Source of the DNA: Acidobacteriaceae bacterium
GTDB taxonomy: Bacteria; Acidobacteriota; Terriglobia; Terriglobales; Acidobacteriaceae
Length of the DNA: 7,972 nucleotides
Assembly (NCBI GenBank): GCA_003132825.1
Contig: PKYX01000264.1
Location: 1 to 7,972, forward strand
Reading direction: 5' to 3'
The translations under genes and the position numbers were made by a program. Positions 1 through 6,096 of this stretch are shown here, in pieces (the stretch's first letter is position 1; each line of letters begins with the position of its first letter). Below the pieces are notes generated by a model. The model did no database searches and had not been told where the DNA came from. It saw only the letters and a program-made list of their open reading frames with translations.

Positions 1-198
1 GGACCCCACCTGAGTCTCGGAACCGGGCCCAAGCCCAGTCCGCTTCCACCCGGCCCCAACCCGCCTGGACCCCACCTGAGTCTCGGAACCGGACCCAAGC
101 CCAGTCCGCTTCCGCCCGGCCCCAACCCACCCGGGCCCCACCTAAGTCTAGGACCCGGACCCAAGCCCAGTCCGCTTCCACCCGGCCCGAATCCCCCT
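1..198 (+). repeat. Three tandem copies of a 66-bp coding repeat (22-residue Pro/Gly-rich unit)
   Basis: Units begin at 1, 67 and 133, are exactly 66 bp (22 codons) each and have no spacers. In frame 1 each unit starts GPHLSLG and ends PPGPNPP, with nine prolines and four glycines in copies 1 and 2. Copies 1 and 2 encode identical peptides despite four nucleotide differences. Copy 3 differs by one residue (Thr to Pro at unit position 8). Of ten variable columns, nine are third codon positions of frame 1 and synonymous, so the peptide seems to be under selection. The array breaks off at 199, where the sequence continues GPAIERR into the oxygenase domain. The window starts at the left end of a unit, so more copies may lie upstream. 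Confidence 0.93.
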
Positions 199-870
199 GG
201 ACCTGCCATCGAGCGCAGATTGCAAGCTCAGCTCGAAGCTATCGCCGTGGCCGAGGTGCCGCGGTTTTTAGCCGCGGAGCCCCTCATCCTCGAGGAATTC
301 CTGGCTCCAGCCGAACTGCAGGCCTTGTTGCAGCACACACTTGATCGCGAAGCAGAGTTCCAGCTCAGTGAAGTGGTTTCCCCCGGAGCGGCTGGTTCGA
401 TGGTCGACCATGAATATCGCCGGTCTCGCGTGCTGATGAACCTGGGCGACTATCGCGCCGTGGTGGTGAATCGCCTTGAATCCTGCTGGCCGCGCATTCT
501 GTCGAGACTGGGCCATGACGAATTCGTGGCTTCTCATGTAGAGGTGCAAATCACCGCCAGCAATGACGGTGACTTCTTCCACTGGCACAGCGACAACTGC
601 CACGAGGAAAATGCGCCGCGGGAGATCACCTTCGTATACTTCTTCCACCGCGAACCGACGAATTTCCGGGGCGGAGAGCTCCGCATCTATGATTCTCGCT
701 GGGAGAACGGAGGCTATGTGCCAATGGAAAACCACCACACGATCGTGCCTCAGCAGAACCAGATGGTCCTTTTTGTCAGTTCACTGGCGCATGAGATCAC
801 CCCGGTCGAGTGCTCTTCTCAGGCCTTTGCCGACAGCCGCTTCACGATGAACGGATGGTTTCACAAGTAA
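1..870 (+). CDS. 2OG-Fe(II) oxygenase (prolyl-4-hydroxylase-like) with N-terminal proline-rich repeats, 5' partial
   Basis: Frame 1 is open from the first base to the TAA at 868-870 (289 residues visible). Residues 1-66 are the proline-rich repeats; about residues 85-289 form a double-stranded beta-helix dioxygenase domain of the 2OG-FeII_Oxy_3 / prolyl-4-hydroxylase type. The iron triad is visible as HSD (H196, D198; codons 586-594) and a distal H264 (codon 790-792) in AHEITPV. R280, in DSRFTMNGWFH, is the likely 2-oxoglutarate ligand. Such enzymes couple oxidative decarboxylation of 2-oxoglutarate to hydroxylation of a substrate, often a protein prolyl or other side chain; the substrate here is unknown. 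No in-frame ATG occurs before 400, which is inside the domain. A shorter protein would need TTG 220 or GTG 247/256, none with a good ribosome-binding site, so I prefer a longer protein starting upstream of the window. The 3' end overlaps the next gene. The family call is strong; the repeat fusion is likely but not proven. Confidence 0.85.
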   Translation, partial: GPHLSLGTGPKPSPLPPGPNPPGPHLSLGTGPKPSPLPPGPNPPGPHLSLGPGPKPSPLPPGPNPPGPAIERRLQAQLEAIAVAEVPRFLAAEPLILEEFLAPAELQALLQHTLDREAEFQLSEVVSPGAAGSMVDHEYRRSRVLMNLGDYRAVVVNRLESCWPRILSRLGHDEFVASHVEVQITASNDGDFFHWHSDNCHEENAPREITFVYFFHREPTNFRGGELRIYDSRWENGGYVPMENHHTIVPQQNQMVLFVSSLAHEITPVECSSQAFADSRFTMNGWFHK

Positions 871-1898
871 ATAACGCGAATTGGTTACACTGGATTGAAC
901 GGCTGATGGAGACCTCGGCCCCGCGCCCGCTGCCGGCGAGTCTTCCCCCATCTCGCTTTTATTGCCGCCTGTCCGAACAACCAGATCACTTGGTTCCGTC
1001 GCATCGTTTCCGGGAAACCGGCAAAGGCAGCTCAAGCGCTGGGCTGTTGGTCAACCCGGACGTGGTCTTCACCCGCAACGGCGAGTTGCCGGAAGCGCTG
1101 GCGGGCAACGCCCACTGGCTGGACAATTTCGCACTACAAGGAGATCTGGTTTGGGTTCGAGACCCGGGAAGCCATGCCCTGCGCCCCTTTTGGCTGGGGA
1201 AGGAGTGGGGCGAATTACTGGCAGGAGCGCAGCCTGGAGATCCGGCGCCAGCTGCTCTCTCGCCTCAGGCGCTCCGTGTTCTCGGCCTGGCGAACGTGCT
1301 GACGCCAGCCCCCTCTGCTTGCGCGCGCGGCAAGGATTGGGCTGAGGCTATGTGCGGCCTGGCGAATCGCTTCCACACGCGGGGCTATGCGCCGGTTGGC
1401 AACCTCATCCATCCCTTTCATGTTGCCGCGCTAAGACGTTACTATCGCTATTTGATCCGTACCGGCGTCTTAACCCTGGGTGACCACCAGAGCTCGCGCC
1501 GCTATGTCGCCCACAATGAGAGTGTCGCTCGCTTCTTTCACCATCAACTGACGAGCACTGTGGCGGCGATTGTCGGGGAACCGGTCAAGCCCTCCTATCT
1601 ATATATGGCTTCCTACCAAGGTGGTGCCGACTTAAAGAAGCACACCGACCGGGAGCAGTGCGAATTCAGCATTACCCTATGCCTCGACTATTCCCCCGAA
1701 CCGCGGCGCGAAACCCGCTGGCCCATCCACCTCCACACTCCAAGCGGCCGGGTGACGGTGTTCCAAGCGATCGGCGACGGCTTGCTCTACCGGGGCTGCG
1801 AACTGCCTCACTCCCGGGACCCGCTGCCTCAGCCCGATACCTCTACCTCGATCTTTTTCCACTATGTGCGGCAGGATTTCTCCGGTTCTCTCGATTAG
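855..1898 (+). CDS. Second 2OG-Fe(II) oxygenase-like protein
   Basis: A 347-residue protein when started at ATG 855, which overlaps the upstream oxygenase by 16 bp in another frame and suggests translational coupling. GTG 810 (15 residues more) and ATG 906 are alternatives; none has a strong Shine-Dalgarno. The C-terminal third looks like a double-stranded beta-helix oxygenase: HTD at 263-265 followed by REQCEFSITL, then GDGLLYRG and LPHSRDPLP with a distal H319, ending FFHYV. The basic residue that should hold 2-oxoglutarate is not in the usual place, about ten residues after the distal histidine, where T329-S332 lie; R321, two residues after H319, is the best candidate. The first 175 or so residues match no domain I recognise. 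Residues about 180-235 (HPFHVAALRRYYRYL, HNESVARFFHH) resemble the helical lead-in of such enzymes. Substrate unknown. It differs from the upstream enzyme in length and motif context, so it is not a simple recent duplicate. Confidence 0.75.
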   Translation: MVSQVNNANWLHWIERLMETSAPRPLPASLPPSRFYCRLSEQPDHLVPSHRFRETGKGSSSAGLLVNPDVVFTRNGELPEALAGNAHWLDNFALQGDLVWVRDPGSHALRPFWLGKEWGELLAGAQPGDPAPAALSPQALRVLGLANVLTPAPSACARGKDWAEAMCGLANRFHTRGYAPVGNLIHPFHVAALRRYYRYLIRTGVLTLGDHQSSRRYVAHNESVARFFHHQLTSTVAAIVGEPVKPSYLYMASYQGGADLKKHTDREQCEFSITLCLDYSPEPRRETRWPIHLHTPSGRVTVFQAIGDGLLYRGCELPHSRDPLPQPDTSTSIFFHYVRQDFSGSLD

Positions 1899-1939
1899 CA
1901 GGCTGCGGAAAATCAGTTGTGCCAGGTATATTTCCCTCC

Positions 1940-2497
1940 ATGGTAGTGGCCACTACGGAGAGGCTCATTTTGCGGCGCTGGCGGCAGTCCGACCTGGCCC
2001 CGTTCTCGCGCCTGAACCTGGACCCACGCGCCATGGAATTCATGCCCGGCGTTCTCTCTCCGGCGGAAAGTGATCGGCTGGCAGGTCGAATTGAGGCTCA
2101 CTTCCTCGCGCACGGGTTCGGTCTCTGCGCGGCGGAGTTGCGTCAGACCCATTGCTTCCTCGGCTTTATTGGGCTTTCGGTCCCAGGATTTCAGGCGAAG
2201 TTCACGCCCTGCGCCGAAATCGGATGGCGACTGTCACCCGAGCATTGGGGTCAAGGCCTGGCCACAGAAGGATCGAGGGAAATGGTGCGCTACGCATTTG
2301 AAGTGGTGGGCCTCGACGCCCTCGTCTCTTTTACGGCTCCGGGAAACTTGAAGTCACGACGGGTGATGGAGAAGCTTGGAATGACTCGCGACCCGGCCGA
2401 GGACTTCGATCATCCCCTGCTGCCCGAGGGCCACCCGCTGCGCCGCCATGTCTTATATCGGCTGCGCCGCGCCGAATTCACTCCACCGGGGCGCTGA
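1940..2497 (+). CDS. GNAT family N-acetyltransferase (RimJ/RimL type)
   Basis: A 185-residue acetyl-CoA-dependent acetyltransferase, the normal length for the Acetyltransf_3 group. It opens with the typical TERLILRRW strand. The acetyl-CoA pyrophosphate loop is HWGQGLATE (residues 102-110; the R/Q-x-x-G-x-G/A motif), preceded by EIGWRL and followed by the late-domain signature GNLKSRRVMEKLGM (135-148). The tail (DFDHPLLPEGHPLRRHVLYRL) is characteristic of one cytosolic subfamily. Members acetylate N-terminal amines of proteins or small-molecule amines; the substrate cannot be told from sequence. ATG 1940 is chosen because the family N-terminus falls exactly there; the frame stays open back to 1658, but that stretch is the preceding oxygenase gene read in another frame. 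It lies 41 bp after that gene, on the same strand, probably in the same transcript, and converges on the kinase gene 62 bp away. Confidence 0.88.
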   Translation: MVVATTERLILRRWRQSDLAPFSRLNLDPRAMEFMPGVLSPAESDRLAGRIEAHFLAHGFGLCAAELRQTHCFLGFIGLSVPGFQAKFTPCAEIGWRLSPEHWGQGLATEGSREMVRYAFEVVGLDALVSFTAPGNLKSRRVMEKLGMTRDPAEDFDHPLLPEGHPLRRHVLYRLRRAEFTPPGR

Positions 2498-2559
2498 CGG
2501 GCAAGGGCCGCGAATCCTCGATGCCCTCGCTTTTTCGGGGCACGCGAAGGTTCTTGGCC

Positions 2560-5127
2560 TCAGCGCAGCCCCGAGATCACGTACAAAACAGAAAGGGTCT
2601 GCAGGTAGCTGTAAGCGAACTCCGAGGGGTGAGGCTCAGGGTTGGTAACGACCGGTCCGATCCTCACCACGCCGGCGCGGTCGGCGGGGGTGAGTTCGCG
2701 TATCAGGGTCCGGTTTCCCGTGGCAATGTCCAAACGGTAGACGCTAACCGAGGGCGCCCCGACTTGGTACACGTAGAGCGCCTTGCCGTCCGCGGACCAC
2801 TGCGCAACATCAAAGCCTGGCGTCGTTGGAAGAACCGGTAGGGGAAGGGGAGAACCGCCGTCCACCGGAAATAGAGTGAGTCCGTGGTTGGGCATGGTAC
2901 CGACCAGATATTTTCCGTCCGGGGAAGGCAGAAGCGCTCGCACTCCCTCCGGGGTAATGGGCTCGGGCTTCCCTCCGGCCAGATCCACCAGGAAGCTACG
3001 TCCCGGTCTGCCGGGCAGGTTGCCGTTTACTACGATGCGTTTGCCGTCGGGCAAAAAATGGGCTCCGCCATTGTCCAGATGCTCCAGCTCTGGCAGAGAA
3101 ATCTGCTGCGGCTGACCGGGACCGATGGGAAATAGAGTGACGTGCTGGGGCGCTCCGGTAAAGACCGAAAGCGCCCATTTGCCATCGGGGGATAGGCTTC
3201 CGACCGTACCGTCGCCCAGCCGGATAGGAGGTGAGCCATCAATGTTGCGAATGGCAACCGCGTAATTCGGGCCCGCCGGCTGACTACTCTCCTCGAACAA
3301 GACCCATTGGCCGTCCCCGGAAATGTCCTTCGCCAAGCTCCAGTCGTACCAGGAAAGATCGCGAACCTCCCCCTTATCTTTGCCCGTCCACTCCATCGCC
3401 ACCCGCTCGGTATCGAGAGTGACTAGAACCCGGCCATCGGCCGCGATGTCCTGCAGGGTGAAGCCTCCGGGAACGGCCAGAATCTTGCGTGTTCTCCCCG
3501 ACAGATCCACTGCCCAGAGACTTCGTCCGGTGCCACTGTCCGGCGCCGCCGTGAACCAAACTTCGTCGCCCAGCGGAGACCAAGCCAAGCCGGCTTCTGA
3601 CTCCCAGCCCGACGACAAGGTCTTCTTCTTTCCCCCCAGGTCGATCACACAGACCGAGCCTCGATCGTCCCAGGTTGCCGGGTGATCCAAAAAGGCAATG
3701 CGCTCTCCCCCGGGCGAAAAACGGATATCGCTGATCCAGCCCGAGGTCGGGTAGAGAACTTTACCGATGGGATACTCCAGACGGCTCTGGCCGTCGATAT
3801 GGTGGACCACGGCAAGCTCGCCCTGGGGGCTCCAGTCGGCCTCCCGAACGTCCTCCAAAAGCTCGCGCGGCGTGCCTCCGGCAAGGGGACTGCGCGCCAG
3901 CACTCCGCCGGTGAAAACACGCCGATCCGGCGTCCCATGCAGTACCAGGGCCAGTTCGTTGCTGCGTGAAACCGTCAGCAAGTGAGCCGAAGTGAAACCC
4001 AGAGGACGTGCCAGCGGAGAGTCGCCCACCGTCGAATAAAGCTCGAGCGGCCGGCCGTTCCAGGACGCCCCGTAGAGGATGCTACGGCCATCCGGACTGA
4101 AGCGCGCCGAATAGATCGTACCCCGCTCGAAGGTAATGCGCCGGTAAGCGGGATCAGAAACCCGCCGAACCATGGCGCCCAGATAAATGCCGGCCGCCGC
4201 CAGCAAAGCCGCAGCCGCCAGCCAGGCCAGCCATTTCTTGAATTGCTGCTTGCGCGGCCGGAAAACGACAAATTGTCGGCTAGTCGCCTGGGAGACGGTG
4301 CTCAAGGCAAAGGCCAAATCACGCGCCGACTGGAAACGATTCTCCGGCTCTTTCTCGAGACAGTGGCGGACAATCTGGTCGAACGCGGCGGGGACGGCCT
4401 GGCTCGCTGGCGCCATCTCCGCCGGGTCTTCTTTGAGGACCGCCATCATGGTGTCTGCTTCGGTGTCGCCGGCAAAGGCAGGCTTGCCGGTCAGCATTTC
4501 GTAGAGGATGGCGCCCAGACTGAAAATGTCGCTGCGCGGGTCAACAGGTTTGCCCCGGACCTGCTCGGGCGACATGTAACGCACCGTACCGAGGACCGAG
4601 CCCAGCCTGGTTTGCGTAGCCGTAGACTCGATCGAGTTCTGTTCTCTGGTTTCGCCAGAGGTCAGCTTGGCAATGCCGAAATCGAGGATCTTGACGTGGC
4701 CGTCGCGGGTAATGAACAAATTCTCCGGCTTGAGATCGCGGTGCACGATCCGCTTTTCGTGCGCTGCCACCAACCCTTGGGCGATCTGCGTGCCGTAGTC
4801 GGAGGTTTGGCGCGGTGAAAGCGGTCCCTGCGAAAGCCGCTGCCGCAGCGTCATCCCCTGTAGGAGTTCGGAGACAATGTAAGGCGCGCCGTCATGCATC
4901 CCGATGTCGTAGACGGCAACGATGTTGGGATGGCTGAGGGCAGCCGAGCTGCGAGCCTCGAGCTCAAAACGGCGGAGACGGTCCTGGTCGTGGGCGAAGG
5001 AAGGCTTGAGTACCTTCACCGCGACGTCGCGCGCCAGGCGCTCGTCGCGGGCACGATACACTTCTCCCATCCCACCAGAGCCTATCTTTTCCAGAACTCG
5101 ATAGTGACCCAGGACTTGACCAATCAT
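2560..5127 (-). CDS. Transmembrane Ser/Thr protein kinase with PD40 beta-propeller sensor domain
   Basis: An 855-residue kinase. Residues about 9-275 are a complete Hanks-type catalytic domain: glycine loop GSGGMGEVY (16-24), ATP lysine K38 in DVAVKVLK, alpha-C glutamate probably E57, HRDLKPEN (129-136, catalytic D131), DFG (149-151) and SPE (186-188), so it should be active. A basic stretch (PRKQQFKK) precedes a single membrane helix at about 299-320. The remaining 530 residues carry PD40/WD40-like repeats marked by SPDG-type turns (for example FSPDGRSILY, FSPGGERIAF, LSPDGKWAL, PSPDGKYLV), predicted to form an extracytoplasmic beta-propeller. Likely role: phosphorylating cytoplasmic proteins in response to an envelope or extracellular signal; ligand and targets are unknown. 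ATG 5127 is chosen because the family begins at MIGQ.LGHYRVLEKI and because a promoter lies just upstream; a TTG at 5205 would sit upstream of that promoter. It is divergent from the barrel-protein gene. Confidence 0.93.
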   Translation of the reverse strand: MIGQVLGHYRVLEKIGSGGMGEVYRARDERLARDVAVKVLKPSFAHDQDRLRRFELEARSSAALSHPNIVAVYDIGMHDGAPYIVSELLQGMTLRQRLSQGPLSPRQTSDYGTQIAQGLVAAHEKRIVHRDLKPENLFITRDGHVKILDFGIAKLTSGETREQNSIESTATQTRLGSVLGTVRYMSPEQVRGKPVDPRSDIFSLGAILYEMLTGKPAFAGDTEADTMMAVLKEDPAEMAPASQAVPAAFDQIVRHCLEKEPENRFQSARDLAFALSTVSQATSRQFVVFRPRKQQFKKWLAWLAAAALLAAAGIYLGAMVRRVSDPAYRRITFERGTIYSARFSPDGRSILYGASWNGRPLELYSTVGDSPLARPLGFTSAHLLTVSRSNELALVLHGTPDRRVFTGGVLARSPLAGGTPRELLEDVREADWSPQGELAVVHHIDGQSRLEYPIGKVLYPTSGWISDIRFSPGGERIAFLDHPATWDDRGSVCVIDLGGKKKTLSSGWESEAGLAWSPLGDEVWFTAAPDSGTGRSLWAVDLSGRTRKILAVPGGFTLQDIAADGRVLVTLDTERVAMEWTGKDKGEVRDLSWYDWSLAKDISGDGQWVLFEESSQPAGPNYAVAIRNIDGSPPIRLGDGTVGSLSPDGKWALSVFTGAPQHVTLFPIGPGQPQQISLPELEHLDNGGAHFLPDGKRIVVNGNLPGRPGRSFLVDLAGGKPEPITPEGVRALLPSPDGKYLVGTMPNHGLTLFPVDGGSPLPLPVLPTTPGFDVAQWSADGKALYVYQVGAPSVSVYRLDIATGNRTLIRELTPADRAGVVRIGPVVTNPEPHPSEFAYSYLQTLSVLYVISGLR

Positions 5128-5155
5128 CTCGAAGGGGGAGAGAACGTGCGTCGGA

Positions 5156-5184
5156 ATCTTAGGCCGAGGCTTCGGGCAAGTCAA
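5156..5184 (-). promoter_or_regulatory. Candidate sigma-70 promoter for the Ser/Thr kinase gene
   Basis: On the minus strand a -35 TTGACT (5184-5179, 5 of 6 matches) is followed after exactly 17 bp by a -10 TAAGAT (5161-5156, 4 of 6 matches). Transcription would start near 5149, leaving a leader of about 22 nt before the ATG at 5127. No good Shine-Dalgarno is seen in that leader (it reads CTCTCCCCCTTCGAG before the ATG). Confidence 0.45.
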
Positions 5185-5386
5185 CCGCACCCACTCCGGC
5201 GGCAACTCGGGCCGCCAGTTGGAGATAACGCCGGCGAAAGGGTATCCTGTTTAGCCGTAGTGCAGCCATGGTTATGTGGTTCTAGCCTCGCGGCTCATGG
5301 CCCGGTGGTAGAAGCGAGCTTTTGAGCAACCTCGGCCGCCAGATCATGTTCTAATGGAAGGTCCTTCATTTCTATATAGATTCCGA
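5185..5386. other. Divergent intergenic region between kinase and barrel-protein genes
   Basis: This stretch separates the two divergent genes and must hold the promoter of the rightward unit. I see no convincing -35/-10 pair on the + strand: TTGAGC at 5322-5327 with CATGTT 17 bp downstream is poor. I see no strong hairpin, no RNA gene and no believable small gene; the short open frames crossing it lack family features and ribosome-binding sites. Confidence 0.5.
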
Positions 5387-6043
5387 ATGACACGAAACCC
5401 AGCTGCCACTCCATTATCCTGCAGGCCGCCCTATGCCAAACGTCGCAGCCGCCCGACGCCCCTTGCACTGCGCTGGGGCGCATTCTTTTCGATCGTGCTG
5501 AGCCTTTCCGCGTGCCTGCCTGCGAAAGCACAGGAGGTCCCGGAGGTTCCCCGGCTCGAGGTTTTCGCGGGCTACTCGTACATGCGATTCAACGGCCAAC
5601 CTCTGGGTTTCGCCGATACTTCCAATTTGAATGGCTGGATTGGGGCAATCTCCGGCAACCTGACGCGCGATGTCGGGGGAATTGCCGAAGCCACGGGGAA
5701 CTACTCTCCTCATTTGAATGTGCGGGCTGTCCTTTTGGGCCCGCAGTATATTCACGCGCGGGGAAAGTTTACCTATTCCGCCCATGTTCTTTTCGGCGAA
5801 GCCCGAAGTTTCGACAGCGTCGGAACCGGGGCGGGCAGCACCGCCAGTGCGGTAGGGGTGGGAGGCGGAATCGATTGGGTGTTTCGCCGTCACTTTGACG
5901 TTCGCATCGTGCAGGCGGACTATCTGCATACGCGTTTGTTTCAGCTGTCGGAAAACAACTTGCAGTTCTCGACCGGGATCGTCTATCGCTGGGGACGAGT
6001 TAAATGGAGGCCTCAAAGACCGCCCAGCCCTCCAAAACCATGA
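5387..6043 (+). CDS. Outer-membrane beta-barrel protein (OmpA-like small barrel)
   Basis: A 218-residue exported protein. Residues 1-48 look like an unusually long signal sequence: a basic n-region (AKRRSR, 17-22), a hydrophobic core (WGAFFSIVLSLSA) and a possible signal-peptidase I site AKA|QE after residue 48. An LSAC at 40-43 would also fit a lipobox, so lipoprotein processing cannot be excluded. The mature part starts RLEVFAGYSYMRFN and shows alternating amphipathic strands (LNVRAVLLGPQYIH, FTYSAHVLFGEA, DVRIVQADYLHTRLF, LQFSTGIVYRWG), as in the OMP_b-brl proteins frequent in Acidobacteria. The last strand is followed by a short Pro/Arg-rich tail instead of ending on an aromatic residue. 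ATG 5387 is preferred over ATG 5354, which would lengthen an already long n-region; neither has a clear ribosome-binding site. Likely an 8-stranded envelope barrel of unknown role, upstream of a lipoprotein gene on the same strand. Confidence 0.8.
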   Translation: MTRNPAATPLSCRPPYAKRRSRPTPLALRWGAFFSIVLSLSACLPAKAQEVPEVPRLEVFAGYSYMRFNGQPLGFADTSNLNGWIGAISGNLTRDVGGIAEATGNYSPHLNVRAVLLGPQYIHARGKFTYSAHVLFGEARSFDSVGTGAGSTASAVGVGGGIDWVFRRHFDVRIVQADYLHTRLFQLSENNLQFSTGIVYRWGRVKWRPQRPPSPPKP

Positions 6044-6081
6044 GATTTTCTGGGCCAGCCGTTTGTGATTCCCGCTTTTGG

Positions 6082-6088
6082 GGAAGGA
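6082..6088 (+). promoter_or_regulatory. Ribosome-binding site for the propeller lipoprotein
   Basis: GGAAGGA at 6082-6088 ends 8 nt before the ATG at 6097 and only 2 nt before the in-frame ATG at 6091. The spacing favours 6097 as the start. An in-frame ATG at 6004 would bury the signal sequence and has no comparable site. Confidence 0.6.
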
Positions 6089-6096
6089 AGATGATC

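Noticed and set aside
1..198. CRISPR array
   Set aside because: The units are contiguous 66-bp copies with no spacers and keep a coding frame.
1..209. Minus-strand gene for a Gly-rich repeat protein starting at ATG 209-207
   Set aside because: The frame is open and mostly silent among copies, but it has more replacement changes, no ribosome-binding site, and would leave no room for the start of the oxygenase on the other strand. Kept only as an alternative.
220..870. Oxygenase starting at TTG 220
   Set aside because: No good ribosome-binding site, no ATG before 400, and the coding repeat upstream is in the same frame.
1658..1939. N-terminal extension of the GNAT gene back to 1658
   Set aside because: It overlaps the C-terminal active-site coding region of the second oxygenase in another frame, and GNAT homologues begin at TERLIL.
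2522..2542. Hairpin between the convergent GNAT and kinase genes as a terminator
   Set aside because: Only a 6-bp stem including one G-T pair, with a T-run inside the loop and no T-tract after the stem on either strand.
3982..4818. Plus-strand open frame (278 codons) inside the kinase
   Set aside because: It lies antisense to the kinase catalytic and membrane segments, which carry intact motifs; the translation shows no family features.
5322..5350. Plus-strand promoter TTGAGC / CATGTT for the barrel gene
   Set aside because: The -10 matches only 3 of 6 positions; too weak to annotate.
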